This document shows, in pieces, positions 33,386-44,697 of a DNA stretch of 64,000 bases. Both the position numbers and the translations under genes were made by a program. The stretch's first letter is position 1. Every line of letters starts with the position of its first letter. Source of the stretch: Molanna angustata (lineage: Eukaryota > Arthropoda > Insecta > Trichoptera > Molannidae); NCBI GenBank assembly GCA_963576475.1, contig OY754972.1, positions 14,863,572 to 14,927,571 on the forward strand. The letters run 5' to 3'. The notes beneath the pieces are model-generated. The model did not search any database and was not told the origin of the DNA. It saw only the letters and a list, made by a program, of their open reading frames with translations.

Positions 33386-34785
33386 CGAATCTGTCATTTT
33401 TGTATGTTCATTTTCTTTGGTGAAATCATATCGCTTTTTAATGAAAATTGTTATTTAAATTGATTGAATCATTTATTATTTCTACACAATCGAAGACGAC
33501 ATTTTTTTATCCTATAGTTTTTTTTATATAACACGTAACTAATTTTATTAATTGTTTGAGAAAAAGTTGTCAAATATAATTATCATTACTTCTTGATGGA
33601 ATTTCATTATAATATTATGCCAAGTAATTCACAATTATAAATGTTTATCCACTTCTTATTAGCTGTAACATTCTTTGATATACTTTTGACCATTAACACA
33701 ATGCTGACCTATGTAAATCTAACTAAATTTAGAAATAGGTACAAAGTATTTAAGATGAAATATCTTTACAAAATTATATCCTTCAGGTTCAATCTTCTAT
33801 TCAAGATAGACAAATTTTTTTTTTTTTTTGTAATCTTTTGATTTTCTACCAAAGGTAGGTACAATGAAGGTTATTTGTACTACAACTAAATCGTTCGAAG
33901 ATTGGGTGTAAAAAATATTATATCCCATTTTTTTTTAAATATTATATCACAAGATTATATTACAATCTTAACTTTTTTAAAAAGTAAACGTAATTTTAAA
34001 TAATCAAATTAAAGAAGAAATGATTTTCATTTCTAAAAAATAACTTTTTTCAAATAATTTAATTTTTTATTTTGAACAACCTTTTGGCAAAAAGACTTTT
34101 TTGCGGATTTTGTGTTTTAAAGCGTTTCCCAAACAAATCCCAAATGGATAGTTTCCGCATGAAAGCAATACTTTACGGACCTTAATAAGATTTTTAAAAG
34201 CTATCGTTAAATGGCATTTGAAATTAAATCTGAAAAGGTTCACTTTTATAAGTCTCCGGAACACAATTTTCTGCCTTATATTCTCTATAATACATCCGGC
34301 ACTGAAGTATTTCCATAGAGATGTCTCCTTAGATTAATGGATGCTGGATGCATGCATCTTGTTCGTTGGAAGAACGAATTATCTGCTAGGTATTCCAATA
34401 AACTCGCTATTATTTTTCACAATAAATTATTTTCAGTTGAATTAATTCGTTAAGAACAACTTAACTTTTATTGATGTTGAAAAGTATTTTCAAATTAAAG
34501 TAAATTTATCAAATTAAAGTACCTATCAGCTTTTTAAGCATTTGTGATTTCTAAGCCACACCTTACACCTTCATAACGATACTATGCGATACTCTATTTG
34601 TACTTTGATCTGATTAAATGTTAAAAATGTTAGTCTAGTTTGGTTGTGTTGTATTAAGTTCGGAATTAACTATGTGATTTGTTTCTCTATTCTCGAGACT
34701 TTCTGAGAAAGGCTAAAACAATGATTTGGTTATTATTGTGATATTTCATCTGGATTATGTAACAAGATTAATTTGTGATTTCTAG
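33386..34785. other. AT-rich intergenic sequence
   Basis: No gene recognised. The 65-codon minus frame at 34067-34264 and the 66-codon plus frame at 33641-33841 have no motif. Confidence 0.35.
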
Positions 34786-34931
34786 GTATTTTTTTAAGTT
34801 TTATATTTCACCATTTTCAATGTGTTAGCTATAGGACTAATTTTAACTTAATTTTAACTACTTGTATTTTTTTTAAGTTTTATGTTTCACCATTTTCAAT
34901 GTGTTAGCTATAGGACTAATTTTAAATTATT
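34786..34931 (+). repeat. 78-bp tandem duplication
   Basis: The unit at 34786 is repeated at 34864: 'ttttaagttttatatttcac', 'cattttcaatgtgttagct', 'ataggactaattttaa', with one base change in the shared body and a small length change in the T run. The second unit is incomplete. Confidence 0.85.
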
Positions 34932-34959
34932 TTTTTGCAAACTGAAAGCGCTCTTGAGG

Positions 34960-35345
34960 TGACCACGGTTGTCACTAAACGCCGCTTTATAAATTGTCCT
35001 TATTATTATTATTATTATTATATCAATGATAACCAAATCATTTTATCAATATTATCATTTTTTTGCTTAACTTATGACACTATTTTTTTTTCTTATTATT
35101 TTTTTACTAAACTTTTGTAACCGAATTTTCTCTTATTTATGTAACTCTTACTTGTGTAACTTACGTGTGTGATTGATTATGAGCTCATGTAATTTTATGT
35201 GCATCTATAATTGGACGTCCAGCAATCATAATAATAACCAATATTATTTCCTTTTTATGAAAATTGTAAGATGGATGTCTGTCGATGTAGGTACCCTTTT
35301 TAATAAAATAAATAAATAAATATTCTATTTCATAAATAAATAAAT
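34960..35345 (+). mobile_element. Candidate LINE 3' end
   Basis: After 'gtgaccacggttgtcactaa' and a (TTA)n run, the sequence passes 'gtgcatctataattgg', 'cagcaatcataataa' and 'gtaccctttttaataaaat' into (AATA)n at 35308-35345. A UTR-like segment ending in a polyadenylation-like AATAAA and a tetranucleotide tail is usual for LINE 3' ends. There is no coding evidence. Confidence 0.4.
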
Positions 35346-35918
35346 AAATATACGCATTCAATTGATAAAATATTGCTTCTATGTTTTGCTGTTTTATTAT
35401 TATTGAAATATAATATCATTTTGTCAATTATTACTTAGCGCTTTACAAAGTTTTAAAAGTGTCCTTTTTTCTTTGTCTATAGGTTGTATTGATACTTTGT
35501 TGTAATATTTATTGTATTTTGTCCATATGTTTCGTCTTTGTTCGTGAAAGCAACTAGAAACCCGTATATGTACCATACCTTTATCAATAGTATTAACTAT
35601 ATATTGACATTTACGAACCGATAGACGGGCAAAAAATAACATATGTAAGCACGCCTTACTGGGATCCCCAGGTAAAATGCTATAAATAAGGCTTCATTTT
35701 TGATTTTCCTTCGGTCAAAATGTTTACTATAGGTATAATACTATAAGCATGACCCTAAAGAGAAATATCCCAGACGAAATAATATTAGAGACATACCAAA
35801 CGAAAAACAAAGGCATCCAAAGACGCCCCAAAATACATTTTTATCTCAAAACAGTCGTAATTTTAGCTGTAAAAATATTTAATATGAAATAAATCATTTT
35901 CATTATTTTTTAACAAGT
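35346..35918. other. AT-rich intergenic sequence
   Basis: Nothing recognised. The 72-codon minus frame at 35424-35642 has no motif. Confidence 0.35.
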
Positions 35919-36299
35919 AAAAATGGTGTCTATAATTAAAAGTAAAACACTACTTGATTCTACATTAATTTAATTCATGAGATACGCCTGTTTCGCCTTA
36001 TTAGGGCATTTACGAGCTTATGACTATTTTGACTTTTTTTTTCTTTTATTTATGGATTAAAACTGCGACTAATTATGTAGGAGGAGCTTACAGGTTCTTG
36101 TGATTGGTCATTGGTCATTTACCTGTAAGCTCCTCCAACATAATTAGTCACAGTTATTATCTATAAATATAAGTAAAAATTGTCAAAATACTCATAAGTT
36201 CGTAAATGCCCTAACGAGGCGAAATAGGCCATTCGCATAAATTAAATTCATGTAGAATCAAAAAAAAGTGTTTCACTTTTAATTATAGACATCATTTTA
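35919..36299. mobile_element. 380-bp foldback MITE
   Basis: Arms of about 178 bp (35919-36096 and 36121-36299) are reverse complements with scattered differences. The outer ends are AAAATGGTGTCTATAATTAA and its partner; inside are 'tttcgccttattagggcatt' against 'aatgccctaacgaggcgaaa' and 'ggaggagcttacaggt' against 'acctgtaagctcctcc'. The loop is about 25 bases. TA-containing flanks are compatible with a Tc1/mariner-type MITE but no duplication is clear. No coding. Confidence 0.85.
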
Positions 36300-37239
36300 A
36301 TGGAATTCTACAAAATAAAAACTTTGTCAATTATTAAAATTAAAAATAGCTTTATTAATTTAATATAACGCTGAGGTTAAACCGTTAGTTGATCAAAAAC
36401 TTTATATATAAGTTTGTGTAAACATAAAATCTATTTATTAAGTGGGTGAGTTGATTTAAAAGTGTCAGGCATGATAACGTAATTTTTAATCCTTGTCGTA
36501 AATTGTTATTTTGAGAGTTCTTTAAGTTGAATGAATATACCACTAATGAAATATAATAAATATTTACACGACATATTATCATAATATTCAAATAAAAATT
36601 CGTTACTTACATGGATATTACAACTTATACAAATCATTCAGAGGAGCCATGTTTTTTTTCTTTACAGCATGTAATTGTCGATTAAAAATGTAACTTTAAC
36701 ACATCGAAAAACATTGTTAAGTCCATTATTCATGTACGTAACGTGTCACATAATTTATTTAATTTGAAGTCACACGAAACGTAGTTGATCATTGCTTCGT
36801 AGTGAATAATTTAAAATTTATAAGGACTTTTGATGATATACGTAATATAAATTACACACATTCACACGACAAGATTGATGAATAGTTGAGTGCTGCTCAT
36901 TCGGACATGCTTTAAATATTTCACGGCTTTCCGATAACATTGTGTTGTTAATTGTTTGTTCTGGAAGAGTGTTTTTCTACACGATGGTTGTAGAGTTGGG
37001 GCACGCAACTTTGATATATTCCAACATTGCTTGACAGCTTTATTTGTACAAATGCCCGGTAATTAGTTTAGCTTTACACATACTGAATAATGGAGGCCCA
37101 TTCTGTGGGACGTTTAGTGTTTCTACGGACATGGAAGTGGCCTCAACAACTGACGGGTTGGTTTTATGGCTACGGTGTATAAACCAAGATTGAATTCAAA
37201 TACATTTTTTTTGCACCTAACAACCTGAAACGTCGTATA
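36300..37239. other. AT-rich intergenic sequence
   Basis: Nothing recognised. Confidence 0.35.
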
Positions 37240-37460
37240 TAATATTTATTTATTTATTTAATGTACAGAGACACCAACAGAACACTGAACAACACAAACA
37301 AAGAAATCATGATACAAAAACATAAGAATCTTCAGTGCTCCAATACCAGGAATCTCCCGCATGGCTATTGTGCATAGTTTGGTAGGTACAATCAAGGTCT
37401 CTGAGCATTCATATAATAACAAAAAAGACATTACTTTGCACAGTTAAAAATAAAGTTTAA
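37240..37460 (-). mobile_element. Candidate LINE 3' end
   Basis: A (TTTA)n run at 37244-37260 followed by 'atgtacagagacaccaacag' and 'accaggaatctcccgcatgg' reads, on the minus strand, as a UTR running into an AAAT tail. No coding portion was recognised. Confidence 0.4.
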
Positions 37461-38186
37461 AATACATATATACATATGTAGGAGAACAAAAAGAAAACAA
37501 AAGTTGAACTAAAAAGATAAAGCAAAAAAAAAAGAAGAAGGAAAAATTGAACTGAAACAAAAAAAAGAAAAAATAGATTTTGGCCCATCATATTTTAAAG
37601 AATAAAAATAAACGATTTATCAAAGATCCGTTTCTACAAAATATGTACGACAGTGTCAGTATGGTCCTATAATAATACATTAAATTGTCACAACAATTCA
37701 GACGCGACACGGCAGCACTACCCGTGCACTGCAGGCAAAGTGTCATTGTATTGGTAGGTGCATACGCGAGTGCAATGTAACGACGGTCAATAGAGAACGT
37801 CGCGGTATACACGTGTTTGTAATTTTTTATTTAAAAAAAGCAAAAATAAAATAAAAAACAAAACATACAATCAAGATACCAAATTATCCTAATACAAAAT
37901 ACAAAAGTGGGGAGAAATGCGTAATACAAATCAACACCCACAGAGCCACACAACATCAGGGTGTCCCGATCACTAGATTGCCTCTAATCAATCGTTTGAA
38001 AGTGGACACCGGATTGTGAAATACATCAAGATCTGATACAATATGTAAAATGAAAAGAATTTTTTGAATAAAACGTTTCTTTTAGGAATGCTGTGACCCA
38101 ATTTCATTTCCAATAGTCAGTTAACAGCATTCATTGACACGATACAATGTTCATGATCTTTCCAGACATTTCCAGAATTCTGGGGG
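37461..38186. other. Intergenic sequence
   Basis: An A-rich purine stretch (about 37480-37575) and AT-rich DNA. The 74-codon minus frame at 37588-37812 has no recognised motif. Confidence 0.35.
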
Positions 38187-38361
38187 GCAAGTCTGGTCCA
38201 ATCGGCGAAATCAAGACCCTCGTTATTACCCATACCATGAATATAATTATCATATGGAGTCCTATAACATCTTAAGATATTATAGAACTCCATATAATAA
38301 TTATATCCATGATATGGGTAATCGTAAGGGTTTTGATTTCACCGGTTGCACCAGACTTGCC
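38187..38361. mobile_element. 175-bp palindrome (foldback element)
   Basis: Symmetric about CTTAAG at 38271-38276: GGCAAGTCTGGT left against ACCAGACTTGCC right, then 'gaaatcaagacc' and 'attacccatac' against their complements, and 'tatggagtcctataa' against 'ttatagaactccata'. Arms of about 87 bp with few mismatches and essentially no loop. The 86-codon frame over it (38134-38394) is an effect of the palindrome. It lies directly against an R3 fragment. Confidence 0.85.
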
Positions 38362-38368
38362 ACCCGCA

Positions 38369-38490
38369 GCTTGGTGTCATTTCGAAATATTTGACAGTTA
38401 AAAAAATTGAGTAACACTATTCAAATATTCTTCAAAATCTTATGGGGTCTTAGCGAGTATTAGATATACATATTTTGCAAAATTTTCCTT
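38369..38490 (+). repeat. R3 fragment
   Basis: 'agcttggtgtcatttcgaaa', 'tatttgacagtta', 'tcttcaaaatctta', 'cttagcgagtattaga': the middle of R3, without the terminal hairpin. Confidence 0.6.
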
Positions 38491-38529
38491 TAAAATGTCT
38501 TAATTTATATTTTAATTTACATATCTTCT

Positions 38530-38735
38530 CCGGCAACAAACAAGTACTATGTATGTCAAATATTAATTTAACAGGCACACAATAACAAGTTTCCACACTT
38601 TGGAGACTTACGATATTAATCGTCAAACAGATCCATACTGAAAGCACAATTAAAAAATGTGTCTCCACCGGGATTCGAACCCGGGACCTTTGGATCAGCA
38701 GTCACATACCTAACCAACTGAGCCACGAAGGCTGA
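38530..38735 (-). mobile_element. SINE1, best-preserved copy
   Basis: The minus strand begins with a tRNA-like head: 'ccttcgtggctcagttggtt' (A box), 'ctgctgatccaaagg', 'cccgggttcgaatcccggtg' (B box and T arm). The SINE body follows: 'gacgattaatatcgtaagtc', 'ccaaagtgtggaaacttgtt', 'gttaaattaatatttgacat'. The tail end is 'agtacttgtttgttgccgg'. Despite a good T arm, the shared body in seven or more loci shows it is a tRNA-derived SINE, transcribed by RNA polymerase III and mobilised by a LINE. Confidence 0.9.
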
Positions 38736-39554
38736 CGATTAAAAGCGATGTCTTGTGTGATAGTTAAGAGTGCCAATAATTAAAACACGGTATCACACAT
38801 TTTTAACAAAATAAGTTTATCAATTTAAACTTGAGCAACTTTGCCTACCTTTATGTAAAATATTTTGTTGAATTTGAACTGATCTCATAAACATAAGCAA
38901 AACATCCAGATACCGTGATTTGAAAAGGTTACATTTAATATAAAAAAGGTAAATCGATTATTGTAAAAAGATTAAACATCTTCACGTGTTTTCTTAACCC
39001 AATTTTGTTCTATGTACGTAGCAGCACTTAGATACTTCTTGTATGTGATTTATGACATTATTTGCTTAAATTTTGTTTCGTGGTAATATAATTTATCGAC
39101 AAAATATAAACAACATACCGTAAACGTCTACGTTGAAAAAAATGGTTGATGTCAATAAATTAAATTGATTTCCGACGTTATAATTTCATATTATATCGAT
39201 ATTTTGTGTCGTGCGTGTTTGAAAAATATAATGTTATGTGACACTCGTACAAATACCCACAGTGATTGAAGACTTTTCATATTACCTGTGGCACTTATGT
39301 ACTAATAGTATATAAATAATACTGTTACAATCGCAAGTTTAACCATCGAAAATTTAAGTTATTACCAACCTTCCATCAAAACAACAAAAGGATTTAAAAA
39401 AAGGTCGATATTTTTTTATAGTCGATTTTTTATTTGGAAGATTATCCTGAACGAATACAGCATGTCTTCAATGCTGAAGGTTGTTACAAAATGTTGTGTA
39501 TTGTTGTACTTTTCCGACTCTCCTCCGTCTGTATCGTTCTATCTAGCGATTTTT
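38736..39554. other. AT-rich intergenic sequence
   Basis: Nothing recognised. Confidence 0.35.
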
Positions 39555-39602
39555 CAGGATTACTAATCCAGCGGGTTAACCACTCCGCCACCAACCATTT
39601 AA
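39555..39602 (-). mobile_element. SINE2 head fragment
   Basis: The minus strand reads TTGGTGGCGGAGTGGTTAAC then 'ccgctggattagtaatcctg': A box and anticodon arm as in SINE2, cut before the B box. Confidence 0.55.
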
Positions 39603-40260
39603 TTGAAGTATTTTGAATGAATAGATTATATAATGAAACCAAACCAAATAAATACATGTACCTACTTCAAAATAAAATACATATAGGTACCTACTTCTTA
39701 CCAAAAGAATGCTTTTAATGATTACCAAAAAAAAATACCAAAAATAAGAATATTGAAAATAAAAATTAGCCAAAAATATATTATGTATAACGCAAGTATG
39801 TATAATTTTGGGTACATTTTCGGGTACACCTACAACCCATCAAGTCTTTTATATTATAAAAGGTTTTTACGTCTCTTTTAAATTTAGCTGCTTTCATTTA
39901 AAATAATTTGTTCTTCAATTTAAGAGTGAACAATTTTATTTAATTAGTTCGAATTGGGGTTATCAAAAAAGTTCACATATAATTCGGTCTGAACTTCAGT
40001 ATTTTGCATAATTTTGAGGTAGAAAAGGTCACAGCGAAATGTAAGCGTCGTAAGCAAAAATCGACCTTTTTGTCGTCTGTAATAATAATGTAATAATGTA
40101 AACGATTTTGTAATTTCCTGATTTTTATCTGAAGCCGTAGGTCAGTTGGTCTTTTTCGTTCGCTTTTACAGATTTTGAATACTTTCGAGACTTATCTAAA
40201 TTTAATTTAATATTTTATATTGAACTTCGCATATCATCACTCTTTATTAACATTAGATCG
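39603..40260. other. AT-rich intergenic sequence
   Basis: Nothing recognised. Confidence 0.35.
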
Positions 40261-40430
40261 TTTCTCGGGCAACTAACAGGTACCATGTCAAACACTCACC
40301 CAAAAACAAGTTGCCACATTTTGGTGACTAACGATATTTATCGTCCAACAGATCCTGACTGAAAACACAATTAAAACTGTGTCTTTGACCTTTGGCTCCG
40401 GATTCAGATATCTAACCAACAGAGCCACGA
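40261..40430 (-). mobile_element. SINE1, copy lacking part of the B box
   Basis: 'tttctcgggcaactaacagg', 'acaagttgccacattttgg', 'atatttatcgtccaacagat', 'aaaactgtgtct', then directly 'ttgacctttggctccggatt' and the A-box part 'ctaaccaacagagccac'. About 20 bp of the T arm are deleted. Confidence 0.75.
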
Positions 40431-40522
40431 CAAAATTTTGAAAAAAATTCTTCTATTCTGAATTTATTTTTGTTTTTTCAACTCATATTATCTGGACAAA
40501 TTCTCAATAGATATTATAATCG

Positions 40523-40592
40523 AGGTTCAGTTGGTGAGGTATCTGACTGCTGATCCAAAGGTCCAGGGTACCTGTTAGTTGCCCGAGAAGTA
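40523..40592 (+). mobile_element. SINE1 internal-deletion copy
   Basis: The A-box region ('gttcagttggtgaggtatct', 'gactgctgatccaaaggtcc') runs straight into the last 25 bp of SINE1 ('ggtacctgttagttgcccga'). Joining falls at 'ggt', a word present at both breakpoints. Only about 70 bp remain of roughly 200. Confidence 0.75.
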
Positions 40593-40604
40593 ATTTTATT
40601 TTAT

Positions 40605-41215
40605 TTTATTTATTTAAGGTTTATTAAATATAATGAAGGGACGGGGGGTACTGAAGGGTCTGAAGCGACGGGTGGTAATGAAGGACCATTTTTAATTATA
40701 CAGGCAATACGAAGTTTGCCGGGGGTTCACTAGTTAAATATAAAAACAAAAATAGTAACACCAATTACTAAATTACGATCCCACGAAAAAGAAAAACACA
40801 AACAAAAAAAGATAAAGAAACAATTAAAATATGTAAGATCAGTCAAAATTAATTAAACAATGGACAAGCTAGGACAAAAGGACAGGACTATGAATAGGAA
40901 TGGGAAAAATTTGGAAAGGAAAATCACTGTTACGAATGTCTCAACATCTTCCTAAAAATGACCGGTGGGCCAAACATGTCGAAATCCGCGAACTTTGAAT
41001 CAAAACTGATTATATTATGTTCTATAGATAAATGCATTCCCTGCGTAGTTTGTTCGAACAACAGGCACACTGAATAAACGGTATTTCATTGTCGTGCACG
41101 TGCAGGAACTCTGAGATTATTTTTTTCTAATAATTTAGGAGTATCGACACGATTATTCAATATATTGTATAAAAGCATCATGTCTCTTATTGTGCGACTT
41201 GTGCGTCTCTTCTGT
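40605..41215 (-). pseudogene. LINE ORF2 C-terminus and 3' UTR
   Basis: The minus strand reads TIRDMMLLYNILNNRVDTPK, LLEKNNLRVPARARQ, then a shift and MKYRLFSVPVVRTNYAGNAF. The pattern LLYxIxNxxxDxPxLLxxxxxRVPxR followed by (F)xxPxxRTNYAxN is the tail of a non-LTR ORF2 product after its reverse transcriptase. The remaining low-coordinate part is non-coding and ends in (TTTA)n at about 40603-40616, the reverse of an AAAT tail. One frameshift and an early stop show it is dead. It lies just past the shortened SINE1 copy. Confidence 0.65.
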
Positions 41216-42790
41216 AAGGTGGGTAGAGAATATAGAATATAAAAAAATAACAAAAAAATATTATGTTTATATGAGAACCCGACAGGGATTTAAAATCAAT
41301 GTTTGCGTATATATTATATGCTATCATAAAAATATATTCAATAAACCACTTAAAGTTTTATATATTTATTTATTTATAGAATCTCTCACTTTACAGAATA
41401 AAATTTAAATAATATAATGTTATTAAACCTCACAAGGATAAACCTGTTTCGAGGTTAAATAAAGTCACATTTGTGAAAGACATAGATGACAAAATTAATA
41501 TTTAAAACAATATATTACACACTAGAGTCGCCAGTTGGGTACTTATAAATTTCTTGTAACAATAAATTATAATTAAAGTAAAAAATACTATATCAAAAAA
41601 TATATATATACATAGGGTAACCATGACTATTGCTGATGAAATTCAAAAACAACTGAACTGAAAAAAAATGTTCTATTTAAGAAGGTAAAGTATAAAAAAA
41701 TATGATTGCGATCCTCAGTCAATACATACATATATCTTGATATATTTTTTTTTATTTCATTGAGGAATTGTATAATATGTATAACGAAGTTGGGAAGAAT
41801 ATTGAACATGAGTGGAGTCTGATAATCATAATTTCGTTGACCAAAAGAAGTTTTAGAATAAACTGTCATAAAGTTTAGGGAGGTGTTTTGGTTTAAGTGT
41901 TTTTGTTTTTTTTTCTTAATAATATGTATAACTAAACAATTCTTATTTTTACTTGTATATCAAGATCATTTTAACTATCATCATTTCTATATAATGATAG
42001 CTGTGTAAAATGTTCACATAATTTGATGAAGGTTCTGCGTACCAAGATTCCTATAATTTGACGAGCTACTCGATGTTTTTTTTGCGATAAGATATATACG
42101 GTTTGTTTCAACATAATATTCGTGGGATTAATTGGTGAAAAAAAAACTGTGATAAAATCAATTAACAATATTTTGGATATATGCTGAATAAGAATAAATC
42201 ATTTGGATTTATCATGGCGCCTCTCTCGTGAATATGTTGAATTTCGTTGAATTCCGTTACATTCTCACTGTTATTTCCCTCAAATGTAGATATATTATTG
42301 TGTTATATCTCTGGAGGGCATTTTTCCACGGAGTGACAGATGAACTATGTGAGAAGATAAATAACACCTCACCCATTCGCCATAGTAAAATAACACCATC
42401 AATCATACTTTTATCAGACACAACTCTGAATTGACCATAATATTCTCTCTTTCTCTCTCTCTGTCTCCTGTCGAGTATGACACTCGATCAAATTCAGTCA
42501 CAATTGTATACATTATGCAAATACTCTCACATATCTTAAGATGGCTTATTTTGTCACATTGGGTTTATAAAGCTTATTGTAAGATAATCATTTTCTTTTC
42601 ATAACAAAATATAATATTTACAATGTATACAGCAAACATATGAAATATTTATTATCTTATTTTAGGAATGCCAAATTATAATTTGAGTTGTTGATATAAA
42701 TATGTAATATAGGCAGGACTGAACTTGACAGAATAAGAAAAAGTACGAGCAATGAAATGTGACATTATTTTTTTTAATTTTATAATGTAG
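41216..42790. other. AT-rich intergenic sequence
   Basis: At about 41279-41315 'cccgacagggatttaaaatc' and 'aatgtttgcgtatat' repeat the end of the LINE tail at 43973-44054. Otherwise there is an AT-rich stretch and a (CT)n run at 42444-42462. Open frames of 65-80 codons have no motif. Confidence 0.4.
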
Positions 42791-42990
42791 CTACTCGGGC
42801 AGGTACTATGTCAAATAATTATTTAACACGCACCAAATATCAAGTTGTCTTATTCTGGAGACTTACACAACCAACCAGACTCACAGAACCAGACTGCAAA
42901 CATAATTAAAAACTTTGTCTCCACCGAGAATCGAACCCGGGACCTTTGGATCACCAATCAGATACCTAACCAACTGAGCTACGAAGGCCG
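42791..42990 (-). mobile_element. SINE1, nearly complete copy
   Basis: 'ctcgggcaggtactatgtca', 'ttaacacgcaccaaat', 'attctggagacttaca', then 'ttgtctccaccgagaatcga' (B box) and 'ctaaccaactgagctacga' (A box). The tail end has lost about 10 bp compared with other copies. Confidence 0.85.
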
Positions 42991-43172
42991 ACGTTAAATA
43001 ATCTTTATTCTAGGTTTTACTGTTTTCAATTATTATAGAATTATAAAGATATATAATATTTTTAATGATCAAAACCTATTGTCTGTCAAACAAAAAATAA
43101 AAATACTTTTTCATGTTTTAATTTTTCACCAAATATCAAGTCAGATACCTAACCAACTGAGTCACGAAGGCC
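42991..43172. repeat. Duplicated SINE1 flank plus a second SINE1 scrap
   Basis: 42991-43125 matches 32093-32235. It is followed at about 43126 by 'caccaaatatcaag' fused to 'tcagatacctaaccaactga' and 'gtcacgaaggcc', that is, SINE1 body joined to SINE1 head with the middle missing. Confidence 0.7.
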
Positions 43173-43972
43173 ATTTTGTCGTATGGGGAGTCAAAAAATA
43201 AGGCATTAGAGAGACCATGTGGAAACAAAGTAGTCCCAAAGACCACCACACCTCGCCCTACATGAAAACCAGAGGGAAGAAGAATACCTTAAAGACTCCC
43301 CAAAAGGTGTACAGTTGGAAGTCACATCACAAGAGGCAGTTAACTCTGCACCAACAGGTCCTAATGGTCTTCAACCAGTATCAGAAGATGAAGGTATATT
43401 ATTTTAATGGCTATTGTGGTTTTAATACTGACTGCCTTGGCATCAAGACGAGTAGTTTGAGATTTGTAGTGGCGTCTTGATTTCAACTCTTCTTTCAGAA
43501 ATTATAGAAACCTAGACACTTCTTTGTATCGTGTAAAGGTGGTGAGCTTAGTACCGGATGGCACTTTTAAGTTTCTTTCAGTTAATCATTTTTCCAGTCC
43601 ATTTGAGAAATGCATAAGGAAATATCTAGCACCTCCTAACATGTCCAATGTCTCCTGGCCAGTTTGAGTGGGACACTCTTAATGAACGAGCCCCACCTAG
43701 AGGACGACGCAAAGAAGCTTATGGCTTTTTGGGCCCGGATGAGCATTTAGTCTCATATGTGTTGACCGACACGACAAAAAGGAGAAAATATTTTATAGGA
43801 AAATTTTTCATAGTAGTCAGTTTGACTTTTGAACTAAATATCCCAAGTTCTATTTCCGATAATGTTTTTTTGCCTCTTTTCTCTAAGTTACCGTTATTTA
43901 TTAATTTATTACCGGATGCAAATTTTTTATACAAATTAAACAAAAATACAAAAAAAATTATTATTGACAATC
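43173..43972. other. Less AT-rich segment, origin not recognised
   Basis: About 43200-43740 has more balanced base composition and readable frames: 87 codons at 43217-43480, and 110 codons at 43648-43980 starting with a GRRKEAYGFLGPDEH-like stretch. No match to a known transposase, reverse transcriptase or host domain was recognised by eye. Stops interrupt every long frame, so a decayed mobile-element ORF is the likeliest reading. Confidence 0.3.
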
Positions 43973-44054
43973 TCTATTGAGAAGCTAAAAAATTGTCAAA
44001 TAAGTATCATTGACTCCCGACAGGGAAAAAAATCCAATGTTTGCGTATATGCAA
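43973..44054 (+). mobile_element. CR1-group LINE 3' terminus
   Basis: 'tctattgagaagcta', 'attgtcaaataagtatcatt', 'gactcccgacagggaaaa' and 'aatgtttgcgtatatgcaa' match the last part of the LINE tails at 50849-50910 and, for the first half, 51290-51345. Confidence 0.65.
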
Positions 44055-44697
44055 CTTTATAAAATATTGGATTCACAAAAAAATACTTGGTTTGGTCACA
44101 GCCAAAAATGTCCTTTTCACATAATATATTGCCACAACTCTTTTTTCGATATTCATATCTGGTCATCCATTCTCATTTTTAACTCGTCGTCCGTACAGCT
44201 ATATTTTCCGACAAAAAATATTCGTTCGCTTGTAAAAAAAATATTAGAAATCATAAGCTCTCAAAAATCCCTTTCGTTTGACAATCACAAATATAATAAA
44301 TTTCTAATTCTGTATAATCAACGTTTAGCGCTTGGGCAAACGACCTGTTCTCCGTTCATTGTCCCAAAATATGAATAATTTATTCACAAACAGAGACTTG
44401 TTTAAGGCATAATAATATTTAGGCTTCTTTTGAAAAACAAACTCTGCCTGTTTCCGCAACCAAACAAGCGAAATCCTTAAATGTCATTTAATATAAACAA
44501 TTCAAGTGTAAAATATTATATCACGAGTGAAAGTAACACACGATGAAAGATAATATTTTTCTCTCGGGCTAACACTAGTTGAATTAATCTTGGAAAGTTC
44601 TTAAAATAATGCAATAAATATTTTTGTTCTAGCACCTGTTGCGGTGACAATCATATTTTTTTCCAAGCAAATTAGTAAACATGTGAATACAACTACT
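44055..44697. other. AT-rich sequence with an unassigned frame
   Basis: The 122-codon plus frame (44010-44378) starts inside the LINE 3' terminus and is therefore unlikely to be a gene. The rest of the segment shows nothing. Confidence 0.35.

Noticed and set aside
38134..38394. 86-codon plus-strand frame
   Set aside because: It spans a 175-bp palindrome and part of an R3 repeat; the open frame is incidental.
38640..38735. Functional tRNA gene with a good T arm (also 22311, 42900, 46698)
   Set aside because: The tRNA-like head is followed at every locus by the same non-tRNA body and tail; the anticodon arms are irregular. These are tRNA-derived SINEs.
44010..44378. 122-codon plus-strand frame as a host gene
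   Set aside because: It begins within a LINE 3' terminus shared with other loci and shows no domain; AT-rich composition explains its residues.
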